A stretch of 64,000 bases of DNA from Marivivens donghaensis (GTDB lineage Bacteria; Pseudomonadota; Alphaproteobacteria; Rhodobacterales; Rhodobacteraceae): NCBI RefSeq assembly GCF_030410045.1, contig NZ_JAUFRA010000005.1, forward strand, positions 620,001 through 684,000, given 5' to 3'. Numbering within the stretch: the first letter of the stretch is position 1; each line of letters begins with the position of its first letter. The notes under the pieces were generated by a model that saw only the letters and a program-made list of their open reading frames with translations, was not told the DNA's origin and did no database searches. Both the position numbers and the translations under genes were made by a program. Below are positions 1-9,058 of this stretch, one piece after another.

Positions 1-1940
1 TGTTTGAGTTTCCGCAGCGCCTTGGCTTCGATCTGGCGGATACGTTCGCGGGTCACGCTAAACTGCTGACCAACCTCTTCGAGAGTGTGGTCAGTGTTCA
101 TGCCGATACCAAAACGCATACGCAGAACGCGCTCTTCACGCGGGGTCAGCGATGCAAGAACGCGGGTCGTGGTCTCTTTCAGGTTTTCCTGAATCGCCGA
201 GTCCAGCGGAAGGATCGCGTTCTTATCCTCGATGAAATCGCCGAGTTGCGAATCTTCTTCGTCACCAATCGGCGTTTCGAGCGAGATCGGTTCCTTAGCG
301 ATTTTCATCACCTTGCGAACCTTATCGAGCGGCATTTGCAGCTTTTCTGCCAATTCTTCTGGCGTCGGTTCGCGGCCGATTTCGTGCAGCATCTGGCGAC
401 CCGTGCGGACCAGTTTATTGATCGTTTCGATCATGTGAACTGGAATACGGATAGTACGTGCTTGGTCAGCGATCGAACGGGTGATTGCCTGACGGATCCA
501 CCATGTCGCGTAGGTCGAGAATTTGTAACCACGGCGATATTCGAACTTATCGACCGCTTTCATCAGGCCGATGTTACCTTCCTGAATGAGGTCGAGGAAC
601 TGAAGGCCACGGTTGGTGTATTTCTTCGCGATCGAGATAACGAGACGAAGGTTAGCCTCCACCATTTCTTTTTTGGCCTGACGCGCTTCTTTTTCGCCCT
701 TCTGAACCTGCTGAACGATGCGGCGGAATTCAGAGATATCGACACCAACATATTGGCCAACCTGCGCCATCTCAGCACGCAGTTCTTCAACCTTATCGGT
801 GAATTTCTCAACGAACATTTGCCAGCCGCGACCCGGCTTTTCGTTCATGCGATCCATCCAAGTCGGATCGAGTTCAGCGCCACGGTATTCGTCGATGAAT
901 TCGCGACGGTTGATACGCGCTTGGTCGGCGAGTTTAACCATGTTCGAGTCGATCGACATAATGCGGCGGTTGATGCCGTAAAGCTGGTCGATCAGCGCTT
1001 CGATACGGTTGTTGTGAAGGTGAAGCGAGTTCACCAGTTCAACGATTTCCGAACGAAGTTTCTGATACCGATCTTCGTCAGCCTCAGAGAACGATCCATC
1101 CTCATTCAGGGTAGCCGACATACGGGCGTCCTGCATGTCGGACAGGTCAGCAAAGTCGCGTGCGATGATTTCGAGCGTTTCGAGGACGCGCGGTTTCAGC
1201 GCAGTTTCCATCGCGGCCAGCGACATGTTGGCCTGTTCGTCATCATCGTCATCATCGTCAGAGCGGATCGGGTTACCGTCCGCATCGTATTCTTCTTCTT
1301 TTTCTTTCGAACCAGCCTCGGACGACACAGCCGAGGTGTCGACGACAGGCTCATCGCCGTCTTCGTCGAGTTGGTTGCCGAATGTGGCCTCAAGGTCGAT
1401 CACATCGCGCAAAAGAATGTCTTCGGACAGAAGTTCGTCGCGCCAAATGGTGATCGCTTGGAATGTCAGCGGGCTCTCGCAGAGTCCGAGGATCATGGTG
1501 TTGCGACCAGCCTCGATCCGTTTTGCAATCGCGATCTCGCCCTCGCGGGACAGCAATTCAACACTGCCCATCTCGCGCAGATACATACGAACAGGATCGT
1601 CCGTGCGGTCCAACTTTTCGGTTTCACCACCCGAAAGTGCCACGTCACGATTGCCACCAACAGCAACCAGATCGGTGCCGCCTGCGTTGTCCTCTGACTC
1701 TTCTGATTCTTCTTCTTCGGTGACCTGAATGCCCATTTCAGAGAGCATCGACATCACGTCTTCGATTTGGTCAGAAGAAACCTGATCCGGCGGGAGCACA
1801 GCGTTCAGCTGATCGTAGGTGATATACCCACGCTCGCGCGCCTCAGCGATCATCCGTTTAACCGCCGCCTGACTGACGTCCATGGAGATCTCGTCGTCCT
1901 TGTCGTCAACCTTGTTGTCGTCGGTATCTTTGGCGGCCAT
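1..1940 (-). CDS. rpoD: RNA polymerase primary sigma factor RpoD (sigma-70), 3' end cut by window
   Basis: Housekeeping sigma factor that directs core RNA polymerase to -35/-10 promoters. The ATG at 1940 gives about 646 visible residues. An N-terminal region 1.1 is followed by a very acidic stretch in the non-conserved region (six Asp in a row near residue 230). The region 2 core (NLRLVISIAKKY, then TYATWWIRQAI) lies at about residues 427-487. Region 4 with its helix-turn-helix (TLEEVGQQFSVTRERIRQIE) runs into the left edge. Only a short C-terminal tail of about 10-20 residues is missing. dnaG lies 108 bp upstream on the same strand, a common alphaproteobacterial arrangement. The family call is very safe. 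Confidence 0.97.
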   Translation of the reverse strand, partial: MAAKDTDDNKVDDKDDEISMDVSQAAVKRMIAEARERGYITYDQLNAVLPPDQVSSDQIEDVMSMLSEMGIQVTEEEESEESEDNAGGTDLVAVGGNRDVALSGGETEKLDRTDDPVRMYLREMGSVELLSREGEIAIAKRIEAGRNTMILGLCESPLTFQAITIWRDELLSEDILLRDVIDLEATFGNQLDEDGDEPVVDTSAVSSEAGSKEKEEEYDADGNPIRSDDDDDDDEQANMSLAAMETALKPRVLETLEIIARDFADLSDMQDARMSATLNEDGSFSEADEDRYQKLRSEIVELVNSLHLHNNRIEALIDQLYGINRRIMSIDSNMVKLADQARINRREFIDEYRGAELDPTWMDRMNEKPGRGWQMFVEKFTDKVEELRAEMAQVGQYVGVDISEFRRIVQQVQKGEKEARQAKKEMVEANLRLVISIAKKYTNRGLQFLDLIQEGNIGLMKAVDKFEYRRGYKFSTYATWWIRQAITRSIADQARTIRIPVHMIETINKLVRTGRQMLHEIGREPTPEELAEKLQMPLDKVRKVMKIAKEPISLETPIGDEEDSQLGDFIEDKNAILPLDSAIQENLKETTTRVLASLTPREERVLRMRFGIGMNTDHTLEEVGQQFSVTRERIRQIEAKALRKLK

Positions 1941-2048
1941 GAAATGCTCCTAAGCGGTTCAGCAAGTCTGTGCTGATTCGGTTAAAGTCGAATCAACGGT
2001 TTCGCGGGGTGATTCGCAACCTCTTGGCCACGATTTTTCACCCATTAA

Positions 2049-4010
2049 TTAGGTTCTGGGCTTTTTACGACCCGATTTGGCAGGATCGAGCGATTCGAGC
2101 ACCTTGAGGAAGTCGTTCCGTTCGTCCTTTGACAATGACAGCCCATTGTCTGCGGTCACCGTTTCCGTCGTGTCGTCCACATCACGCTGCGTTGTGGGAT
2201 CAACAGCTAGCGCGGATACACCCAACCGCCACGTCAAATCCTCTCTATCTTCAGCCTCAGCAATCTCAACCTGAGCCTCCAAAATTTCCATGGAGTGCCC
2301 ACGCAAGGCCTCAAGCTTCATGAACTCTTCTTTGACCGAGTTATACGCAAACTCGCTATCGCCAGCGCGTCGGATCGCGGGGGTGATCTTTACGTGGCGC
2401 TCGGCAAAGAGGCTTTCAAGGGGGCCAGCCCCAATTTGATCTTCGATGCGGTCGCGCAAATCATCTTCACCGACTAATCGCAAAATAGCGTCCCGCAGGG
2501 TTCTGTTGCGCTGGTCCTGACATTCCATCCGTTCAAGCTGCATCTCGAATGCGGGCACTTCGGTCGGATTGGCGATCAGAATGGCAAGGATCACCGTTTC
2601 ACGCAGGTGAATTTGATGATCGTCCCGTTGAACCAACTCTGAACGTTTTGCAGAAGCGCTCGGCGCGATGACGACCGATTTACCAGGCTGCCATGGTTTG
2701 CGCGGCTGGAACGCGGCCCGTCTGTTCGATCCGAACAGTTCATACCGAAGCTCTTTGATCGCTTCACCATAATGGTGACGGATCGACGGATCTTGGATCA
2801 GTTTTATCTTTTCACGGAGGGATTTATCCAAAGCCGCCCGACGTTCGGGACTGTCGAACACCTTCCCGTCCGTTTCGCGTTGCCAGAGCAAACGCACCAT
2901 CGGCATGGCACCGTCCAGCACCTTTTGAACGGCCCCTGCCCCTTTGGCACGGATCAGATCATCAGGGTCCATCCCGTCAGGCATCACCGCGAACCGCAGC
3001 GATTTACCCGCCTCAAGCACAGGCAGCGCAAGATCAATCACGCGCATCGCAGCACGGATGCCCGCCGTATCACCATCAAGGGCAATGATAGGCTCGTCCG
3101 CCATGCGCCACATGAGTTGTAACTGATGATCCGTGACAGCCGTGCCCAAGGGCGCAACTGCCCCAGTGAACCCAGCCTCTGAAAGGGCAATCACATCCAT
3201 GTAGCCTTCGGCAACGATCAGCGGCTGACCCTTGCCCGAGGCCTCGCGGGCGTTCTTGTGGTTAAACAGATTGCGCCCTTTGTCGAACAAATCCGTCTCT
3301 GGGCTGTTGAGGTATTTGGCGTTGTCGTTGGGGTCCATCGCACGACCGCCAAAGGCAATTGCCCGCCCGCGCACATCGCGGATTGGGAACATGATCCGAT
3401 GACGAAAAACGTCATACGGCGCTTTGCCTTTGTCGGAGGGTTTGGCGAGCCCCGCACCGATCAGCAACTCTGGCGAAATCCCTTTGGCGGACATCGCATC
3501 GAATAAGTTTTGCCACCCTTGCGGCGCAAAACCAATTTCCCATCGTTCCTGCGCCGCCTCGGACAGTCCACGTTTCGTCAAATAGGCGCGCGCCTCTACC
3601 GCAGCGCCTGTGCGCAATTGAAGGCGGTAGAACTTTACCGCTTCTTCCATGACCTCGGCCAATTGGGTTCGATGGTCCGCTTTTACCTGAGCACGCGGGT
3701 CTCGTTCTGGCATCGGCAACCCAGCTTCACGGGCCAAAATCTCGATGGCCTCCATGAAGCTGACGTTTTCCGTTTCACGAACAAACGAAATCGCGTCGCC
3801 TTTGGCGTGGCACCCAAAGCAGTAGTAATAGCCCTTACGGTCATCAACGTGAAACGACGCGCTCTTTTCTTGGTGAAACGGACAGGGTGCCCACATGTCG
3901 CCCTTGCCTGGGTTGGACTTCTTATTGTCCCACATCACTTTGCGGCCAACCACTTGGGTCAGCGACAGGCGTGTGCGCAATTCATCCAAAAAACCAGGGG
4001 GCAGACTCAT
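2049..4010 (-). CDS. dnaG: DNA primase DnaG
   Basis: Makes RNA primers at the replication fork, in partnership with the replicative helicase. The 653-residue product has an N-terminal CHC2 zinc finger (Cys43, His46, Cys64, Cys67). A central TOPRIM catalytic domain follows, with the EGYMDV motif near residue 270 and DGDTAG near 312. The C-terminal part is a less conserved helicase-interacting region. The frame stays open 57 codons upstream to 4181. The start at 4010 (MSLPPGFLDELRTRL) is preferred because DnaG proteins begin just before this helix. It precedes rpoD with a 108-bp gap and may share its transcript. Confidence 0.96.
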   Translation of the reverse strand: MSLPPGFLDELRTRLSLTQVVGRKVMWDNKKSNPGKGDMWAPCPFHQEKSASFHVDDRKGYYYCFGCHAKGDAISFVRETENVSFMEAIEILAREAGLPMPERDPRAQVKADHRTQLAEVMEEAVKFYRLQLRTGAAVEARAYLTKRGLSEAAQERWEIGFAPQGWQNLFDAMSAKGISPELLIGAGLAKPSDKGKAPYDVFRHRIMFPIRDVRGRAIAFGGRAMDPNDNAKYLNSPETDLFDKGRNLFNHKNAREASGKGQPLIVAEGYMDVIALSEAGFTGAVAPLGTAVTDHQLQLMWRMADEPIIALDGDTAGIRAAMRVIDLALPVLEAGKSLRFAVMPDGMDPDDLIRAKGAGAVQKVLDGAMPMVRLLWQRETDGKVFDSPERRAALDKSLREKIKLIQDPSIRHHYGEAIKELRYELFGSNRRAAFQPRKPWQPGKSVVIAPSASAKRSELVQRDDHQIHLRETVILAILIANPTEVPAFEMQLERMECQDQRNRTLRDAILRLVGEDDLRDRIEDQIGAGPLESLFAERHVKITPAIRRAGDSEFAYNSVKEEFMKLEALRGHSMEILEAQVEIAEAEDREDLTWRLGVSALAVDPTTQRDVDDTTETVTADNGLSLSKDERNDFLKVLESLDPAKSGRKKPRT

Positions 4011-4450
4011 AATGCCAATATCGGCGCTGGACCCGCGCAAGTCCAGCGGTCGGACGCAGAAGGTTGGGGGTAAGTTTTCCGACGGCGTTATCCGTTTGTT
4101 TACGAATTTGCGCCAATCTGGTCTCCGCAAATGCCCGCTTTTGACGGGGATCGCACTCACCAACCCGGTGACGCGACTCATTTATTGCGACTCACTCATA
4201 TGAACTATTGACCAAACGCGCCTGCACTTAGCGCGTAGCACGTCGGTTTGCCCGCCGACCGCCACATTTCCACCGATTATCAGGAAACAAAGGGCGTTCA
4301 GAGACCCAACCGTCCACCCTGACCACACAATAGGACCAAAAGTGGCCAGTTGCTGCCCAAATTCTGCCACTCTCTAAAGGATATAAAGAAAGCCAACAGA
4401 GGTGGTACTCCCACCAAAAAGCAGTGAAGCCCCCGAAAGATCGGTCAATA
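4011..4450. other. 440-bp intergenic region between dnaG and the tad-like genes
   Basis: Divergent spacer that must carry the dnaG promoter on the minus strand and the promoter of the VWA/TadE trio on the plus strand. A short hairpin (GGTGG, 5-nt loop, CCACC at 4401-4415) followed by an A-run lies about 35 nt before the chosen start of the VWA gene. I see no RNA gene and no convincing small ORF with a ribosome-binding site. The dnaG reading frame continues about 170 nt into this region without a stop. Confidence 0.5.
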
Positions 4451-5905
4451 ATGAAGACATTGGAAACACAGACGCAGACGATTGCATCTCGCATCGCCCG
4501 CCACCTGCGTAAATTCCAAACCCGTGAAGATGGCACCATGGTCATTTTCGCGGTTTTCATGCTGATCTTGATGCTTCTCGTGACTGGCATGGCCGTGGAC
4601 TTTATGCGTATTGAATCGACGCGCACCCGCATGCAGGGCACGCTTGACCGCGCGGTTCTGGCCGCTGCTGACCTCGGCCAAACTCTGCCGCGTGAACAAG
4701 TGGTCCAAGACTACATGGACAAGGCAGGTCTGGGTGACGCCCTTCAAGGCACCCCAACCGTGACCGAGGGACTGAACTTCCGCGAAGTGTCCGCCGTCGC
4801 GCAAGCGACGGTCCCGATGATGTTCTCTGGCCTAGCTAAGATTCTGGATGCCGACGCGACCGTGCATGAATCGATGACCGTTCCTGCCGCTTCTGTCGCC
4901 GAAGAACGTGTGTCCAAAGTAGAAATTTCGCTCGTCCTCGACATCTCGGGTTCGATGGAGAGCAACAACCGCATGACCAACTTGCACACGGCGGCGACTG
5001 AGTTCGTAAACACCGTTCTAAAGGACGGAAACGAAGACCTCGTATCCGTGTCGCTGATCCCCTATTCCGAACACGTGAACCCTGGGCCAGACCTGTTCAA
5101 CTTGCTGAACGTCCGCAAGGTTCACAACTATTCGCATTGCATCGAATTCGACAATAGCGCGTTCAGCAGCACAACGCTGAGCATGACGCACCAGTACCAA
5201 CAGATGCAATATTTCCAATGGAACTATAACGGTAGCTACTACTACGGGAATGACCTGTCAGAAACGGTCTGCCCTCGCTGGGACTACGAACGGATCAACC
5301 CATGGGAATCCAACCGCACCGAGCTGGTGACGCAGATTAACAATCTCAAAGGCCGCGCTGGTACGTCGATCTTTTTGGGCCTGAAATGGGGCGCTGCCCT
5401 GCTCGACCCATCGACCCGACCCATGCTGACCAGCTTGGTGGGCAGCAACAAAGTAGACAGCAATTTTGCCGGTCGCCCAGCGTCTTACACCGACACCGAA
5501 ACGGTTAAGTTCATCATTCTGATGACCGACGGCGAAAACTCAACATCCAGCCGTATCCAAAGCTGGGCCTATGACTCTGACAGCGATTACGCACACTGGA
5601 GCCGCTATAACTTTAACTGGTATCTCGACAACTACGTGTCGAGCTGGAAACACAATCAGTATTCCTACCTTAAATACAACCGGACCCTCGGCAACGAGTT
5701 GATGGACGACATCTGCGACGCCGCCAAAGCCCAAGGCATCGTGATCTGGACCATCGGCTTTGAGATCCCAGACCCCGTCGGCAATCAGGTCTTGGCCGAT
5801 TGTGCGACCTCTCCCAGCCACTTCTTTGACGTGGACGGCATCGAAATTTCGCACGCGTTCTCTGCAATCGCGACCCAAATTAACAATCTAAAGCTTACAC
5901 ACTAA
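4451..5905 (+). CDS. TadG-like pilus-assembly protein with von Willebrand factor A domain
   Basis: Membrane-anchored surface protein, 484 residues. A cytoplasmic N-terminus containing R-E-D-G-T leads into one transmembrane segment at about residues 30-48, the TadE/TadG prepilin-like layout. A VWA domain follows, with the MIDAS motif DISGSM near residue 164 and LMTDGENS near 356. Two segments inside the VWA region are unusually rich in Tyr, Trp and Asn. A GTG at 4424 opens the frame nine codons earlier. The ATG at 4451 was chosen because it is a conventional start with nothing conserved before it. It overlaps the next gene by one base, so the three genes are an operon. TadG family members belong to tight-adherence (Flp) pilus systems; the rest of a tad locus is not in this window. 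Confidence 0.8.
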   Translation: MKTLETQTQTIASRIARHLRKFQTREDGTMVIFAVFMLILMLLVTGMAVDFMRIESTRTRMQGTLDRAVLAAADLGQTLPREQVVQDYMDKAGLGDALQGTPTVTEGLNFREVSAVAQATVPMMFSGLAKILDADATVHESMTVPAASVAEERVSKVEISLVLDISGSMESNNRMTNLHTAATEFVNTVLKDGNEDLVSVSLIPYSEHVNPGPDLFNLLNVRKVHNYSHCIEFDNSAFSSTTLSMTHQYQQMQYFQWNYNGSYYYGNDLSETVCPRWDYERINPWESNRTELVTQINNLKGRAGTSIFLGLKWGAALLDPSTRPMLTSLVGSNKVDSNFAGRPASYTDTETVKFIILMTDGENSTSSRIQSWAYDSDSDYAHWSRYNFNWYLDNYVSSWKHNQYSYLKYNRTLGNELMDDICDAAKAQGIVIWTIGFEIPDPVGNQVLADCATSPSHFFDVDGIEISHAFSAIATQINNLKLTH

Positions 5906-6459
5906 TGAAACAACTGCTTCAAAATCTCTGGTCTGGCCTGATGCGCCCGCTTTCGCGGTTCGCACGGGATGACCGTGGGACAGCTACAGTTGAATTCGCG
6001 CTTATTTTTCCTGTCTATATCGTCCTTTTGTTATCAGCGTTTGAATCCGGCATGTTGATGACCCGCCAAGTCATGCTTGAACGTGGGCTAGAGATGGCCA
6101 TGCGTGACGTGCGGATCGGGGCTATGTCGCCTGTCACCCACAACACGCTGAAGAACGCGATTTGCAACAACGCGGGCATTATTCCGAACTGCGCCGATGC
6201 GTTGAAGATCGAGATGCGTCGCGTTGATCTGCTGAATTGGACCAACATTCCTGCCGCGGCGGATTGTATCGACCGCAATGACCCCGCCGCGCCTCTGGTT
6301 GCCTTCCAACAAGGTGGCGCAAACCAAATGGTCATCGTTCGGGCCTGCGCTCTGTTTGATCCGGTGTTCCCGACACTTGGTCTGGGCGCACAAATCCCAC
6401 GCGAAACTGGCAATGAATACGCACTCGTGTCGCGCTCTGCATTCGTGAGGGAACCATGA
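5905..6459 (+). CDS. TadE family pilus-assembly (pseudopilin-like) protein
   Basis: 184-residue inner-membrane/secreted protein of the TadE family. A basic N-terminus ends in the R-D-D-R-G-T-A-T-V-E-F motif (Gly25, Glu30). It continues into a single hydrophobic helix at about 29-47, the pattern of prepilin-like TadE/TadF proteins cleaved by a TadV-type peptidase. The periplasmic part contains several cysteines (C-N-N..., N-C-A-D, D-C-I-D, R-A-C) that could form disulfides. Start and stop overlap both neighbours (TAATG at 5903-5907 and an ATGA at 6456-6459), indicating translational coupling. Its partner is probably the VWA protein upstream. Confidence 0.8.
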   Translation: MKQLLQNLWSGLMRPLSRFARDDRGTATVEFALIFPVYIVLLLSAFESGMLMTRQVMLERGLEMAMRDVRIGAMSPVTHNTLKNAICNNAGIIPNCADALKIEMRRVDLLNWTNIPAAADCIDRNDPAAPLVAFQQGGANQMVIVRACALFDPVFPTLGLGAQIPRETGNEYALVSRSAFVREP

Positions 6460-7031
6460 ACATGTCCCATATTTTCCGTCGGTTCCGCGATGACGAACGT
6501 GGCAGCATGGCAATCGAGACCGTCCTGATCTTCCCGATCCTGTGCTGGGCTTACCTTGCAACGTTCGTGTATTTCGATGCCTTCCGCATTCAGAGCACAA
6601 CGAACAAGGCCGCCTACACGATCAGCGATCAGGTGAGCCGTGAGACGGGCTACATTACGCCCAACTACATGACTTCGTTGTATAATCTGCACGAGTTCTT
6701 AACCTCGTCTAACCACCCGTCAAAGCTAAGGTTGAGCGTTGTTCGGTATACCGACGACAACGGCTATGACGTCCGTTGGTCCCAAGGTCGCGGTGGTGCA
6801 GGCACGCTCACTAATGCGGGTCTGGCTGACATTTTGGACAAATTGCCTGTGATGCCCAACAACGAGGTTATCATCGTCTTGCAGAACTGGCTTAGCTACG
6901 AGCCCATGTTCAGCGTTGGCCTCAGCGCGTTTGAGTTCGAGAACCTGATCGTGACCCGTCCCCGTTTTAACTCGGCTCAGCTTTGCTGGAATTCCCAAGA
7001 GAACGGCGGCGTGACGACAGCGACCTGCTAA
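6456..7031 (+). CDS. TadE/TadF-like pseudopilin protein
   Basis: 191-residue protein with the same layout as the preceding gene. The short basic N-terminus contains D-D-E-R-G-S-M-A-I-E-T, with Gly16 and Glu21 as the prepilin-like Gly and Glu. One transmembrane helix spans about 19-39, followed by a soluble domain of about 150 residues. It overlaps the previous gene by 4 bp, so it closes a three-gene operon. No closer family name is evident. Secretion ATPase, secretin and Flp pilin genes are absent here, so the set either completes a tad locus elsewhere or works as a small independent surface module. Confidence 0.75.
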   Translation: MNMSHIFRRFRDDERGSMAIETVLIFPILCWAYLATFVYFDAFRIQSTTNKAAYTISDQVSRETGYITPNYMTSLYNLHEFLTSSNHPSKLRLSVVRYTDDNGYDVRWSQGRGGAGTLTNAGLADILDKLPVMPNNEVIIVLQNWLSYEPMFSVGLSAFEFENLIVTRPRFNSAQLCWNSQENGGVTTATC

Positions 7032-7083
7032 TTGGCGCAGGGGACCTGTGCAAAGCAGAGTGGCTCTGACAGATTGATGGATG

Positions 7084-7112
7084 CTTTGAGCGGGACTATC
7101 TCTTGCTCAAAG
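7084..7112 (+). promoter_or_regulatory. Inverted repeat overlapping the pirin ribosome-binding site
   Basis: CTTTGAGC at 7084-7091 and GCTCAAAG at 7105-7112 are perfect 8-bp inverted repeats separated by 13 nt. The right arm includes the first bases of the AAGGAG Shine-Dalgarno sequence of the downstream pirin gene. It could be a regulator-binding dyad or an RNA hairpin that hides the ribosome-binding site. The geometry is read directly; the role is inference. Confidence 0.45.
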
Positions 7113-7122
7113 GAGATACATC

Positions 7123-8034
7123 ATGTCCATCAGACCCACTCTAGAAGCCCGTCGCGCGACACCCCATATGGAAGGCGCGGGCGTTCGACTTCACCGCGCT
7201 TTTGGTTTCCAAGACCCGAGCGAGCTCGACCCGTTTTTGATGTTCGATGATTTTCGTGGCGATCATCCGGATGACTACATCCGAGGTTTTCCGTGGCACC
7301 CCCACCGCGGCATCGAAACGATCACTTACGTTCTGAACGGCACCGTCGAACATGGCGACAGCCTCGGGAACACAGGCACTTTGGGCGCCGGTGATGTTCA
7401 GTGGATGACCGCTGGATCGGGCATCCTCCACCAAGAGATGCCAAAGGGGAACATCGCGGGCCAAATGCATGGCTTCCAGCTTTGGGCGAACCTGCCTAGT
7501 CATCTCAAGATGACCGCGCCCCGCTATCAGGACGTTAAAGGCAAAGAAATCCCCGAGATCATCGACGACGACGGCACCCGCGTCAAAGTCATCATCGGTG
7601 AATTCTGGGGCAAACGCGGCCCTGTTGATGGCATCGCGGCTGACCCGCAGTATCTGGATATTTTCGTGCCCGCAGGTGTCCGCAAAACGTTTAAGGTAGA
7701 CACCTATCGCCGCGCATTTGCCTATGTATTCCAAGGTGCTGGCGCCTTTGCGGATGCGTCAAAACCCGAAGGGGTCCTCCTCGAAAAAGAGGTCATGGGC
7801 GAAGAGGTGAACATCCGCGACATGTCAGGCAACCGCACCTTGATCCGCTTTGGCACTGGTGACGAAGTGACTGTGCAGGCAGGCGAAGAAGGTATTCGTT
7901 TCCTTCTGATCTCTGGCGCACCAATCGAAGAACCTGTCGCATGGCACGGCCCGATCGTGATGAATACCAAGGAAGAAATCCGTCAGGCCATGGCAGATTT
8001 GCGCAATGGCACCTTCATCAAACCCGCCCACTGA
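7123..8034 (+). CDS. Pirin family protein (cupin, possible quercetinase)
   Basis: 303-residue bicupin of the pirin family. The metal-binding set is visible in the N-terminal cupin: His59, His61 (HPHRGIETITYVL), His103 and Glu105 (SGILHQE). Bacterial pirins bind iron and act variously as quercetin 2,3-dioxygenases or as redox-linked modulators of enzymes such as pyruvate dehydrogenase; the sequence alone does not decide which. The start has a strong ribosome-binding site (AAGGAG, 7-nt spacing). It is monocistronic, and a TetR gene is convergent 16 bp beyond its stop. Confidence 0.88.
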   Translation: MSIRPTLEARRATPHMEGAGVRLHRAFGFQDPSELDPFLMFDDFRGDHPDDYIRGFPWHPHRGIETITYVLNGTVEHGDSLGNTGTLGAGDVQWMTAGSGILHQEMPKGNIAGQMHGFQLWANLPSHLKMTAPRYQDVKGKEIPEIIDDDGTRVKVIIGEFWGKRGPVDGIAADPQYLDIFVPAGVRKTFKVDTYRRAFAYVFQGAGAFADASKPEGVLLEKEVMGEEVNIRDMSGNRTLIRFGTGDEVTVQAGEEGIRFLLISGAPIEEPVAWHGPIVMNTKEEIRQAMADLRNGTFIKPAH

Positions 8035-8050
8035 TGCGGGGATGCGTCGG

Positions 8051-8638
8051 TCAGGCCGTTACTGACCGACGCACAATACCCCAATAAATCTCTTCGATCT
8101 CGCTCAGCGGCAAACGCCCGCCTTCGCGATACCATTGCGGGATTGCGGTCAACATGCCGATCAACGCGATAGAGGTAATACGTGGGTCGGTGATCATGAA
8201 ATCACCGCTTTCCTTGCCCGCCTTCAGGATACCCGCAAGGATCTGCTCGTAGTCCCGACGACGTCCTTCGATCACGGCAAAGTTGTCAGGATCTAGGTTC
8301 CGCAATTCCATGTAGGAAATGAAAACCTGCTCAACACGCGGTACGTGGAACAGGATGTGAAAGCGAATAAACGCCTCGAGCGCGGACCACGGAGGGCCAG
8401 AAAGATCAACGTCTTTCAGCGACTCCACCAGATCGTCCATGTGATCCAGCACGATATCGAACAAGAGGCTCTGTTTGTCGGCGGTGTAGTTATACAGTGC
8501 GCCAGCTTGCACACCGACCTCAGCTGCGATCTGGCGCATCGACACAGCCGCATAGCCATGCTGCGCGATCAGCTTGAGCGCCGCCTCCCGAACCTTGGGT
8601 CCAGTAATGTCTGAATGTGAGCCTTGTTTGCGCGCCAT
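8051..8638 (-). CDS. TetR/AcrR family transcriptional regulator
   Basis: 195-residue repressor. The N-terminal TetR DNA-binding domain has its recognition helix at about residues 35-56 (MRQIAAEVGVQAGALYNYTADKQ). A ligand-binding C-terminal domain of about 130 residues follows, with no recognisable effector motif. The gene converges on pirin and diverges from a small lipoprotein gene. A perfect palindrome lies 15 bp upstream of its start, so self-repression is likely. The flanking genes do not identify the ligand. Confidence 0.85.
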   Translation of the reverse strand: MARKQGSHSDITGPKVREAALKLIAQHGYAAVSMRQIAAEVGVQAGALYNYTADKQSLLFDIVLDHMDDLVESLKDVDLSGPPWSALEAFIRFHILFHVPRVEQVFISYMELRNLDPDNFAVIEGRRRDYEQILAGILKAGKESGDFMITDPRITSIALIGMLTAIPQWYREGGRLPLSEIEEIYWGIVRRSVTA

Positions 8639-8652
8639 TCGTCAACATTAAC

Positions 8653-8666
8653 TGAACAAATGTTCA
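8653..8666. promoter_or_regulatory. Candidate TetR operator (perfect dyad)
   Basis: TGAACA-AA-TGTTCA is a perfect 6-bp inverted repeat with a 2-bp centre, starting 15 bp upstream of the TetR start codon in the divergent promoter. Compact, AT-centred palindromes at this place are typical of TetR autoregulatory operators. Binding by this regulator is inferred from position only. Confidence 0.6.
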
Positions 8667-8745
8667 TTTGAAAAGCCTGATCTGACCTTGCCCCTCAATT
8701 GCAACCAAAGGTAAGGTTCACCGATCACAAACCGCTGGATTGGTC

Positions 8746-8985
8746 ATGCGCCTCGTACTCCTTTCGCTTTTGGTGCTTTTGCCTGCCTGCGCAACCTTTC
8801 CCGCGCTGGATAAGGCCATCGATCCCGCCGCGGCCAAAGCGGCTTTCCCCGACTTTGTTCCGTTCGAGACATTTGGCACCACGCGCGATGACCAAACCGC
8901 CGCAGAAATGGCCGATGACCTAGCCCTTCGCGCAACCGTTCTGCAAAATCGGGCCGAACAATTGCGTAACAGCGCAGTTCAATAG
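8746..8985 (+). CDS. Small predicted lipoprotein
   Basis: 79-residue protein with a type II signal peptide. The short hydrophobic segment MRLVLLSLLVLLPAC ends in the lipobox L-P-A-C, so Cys15 would be lipidated after cleavage. The mature part (about 64 residues) is Ala/Asp-rich and ends in a helical segment with a heptad-like pattern (ALRATVLQNRAEQLRNS). A TTG two codons upstream could also open the frame; the ATG at 8746 was chosen because the signal peptide begins there. It sits between the TetR gene and hom and may be controlled by the TetR operator. I cannot assign a function. Confidence 0.65.
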   Translation: MRLVLLSLLVLLPACATFPALDKAIDPAAAKAAFPDFVPFETFGTTRDDQTAAEMADDLALRATVLQNRAEQLRNSAVQ

Positions 8986-9058
8986 CACCTGCGCGTTGCA
9001 GTGACCGCAAGGACGCGGTAACAGCGGAGTGTTCAAAAAACAAAAAGCGGAATCCCAT

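Noticed and set aside
87..1697. Long open frame on the plus strand across rpoD
   Set aside because: It is antisense to a complete sigma-70 coding sequence; its composition is low-complexity Arg/Val/His-rich and no domain is recognisable.
4424..4450. GTG start for the VWA gene nine codons upstream
   Set aside because: The ATG at 4451 is a standard start and the extra residues carry nothing conserved.
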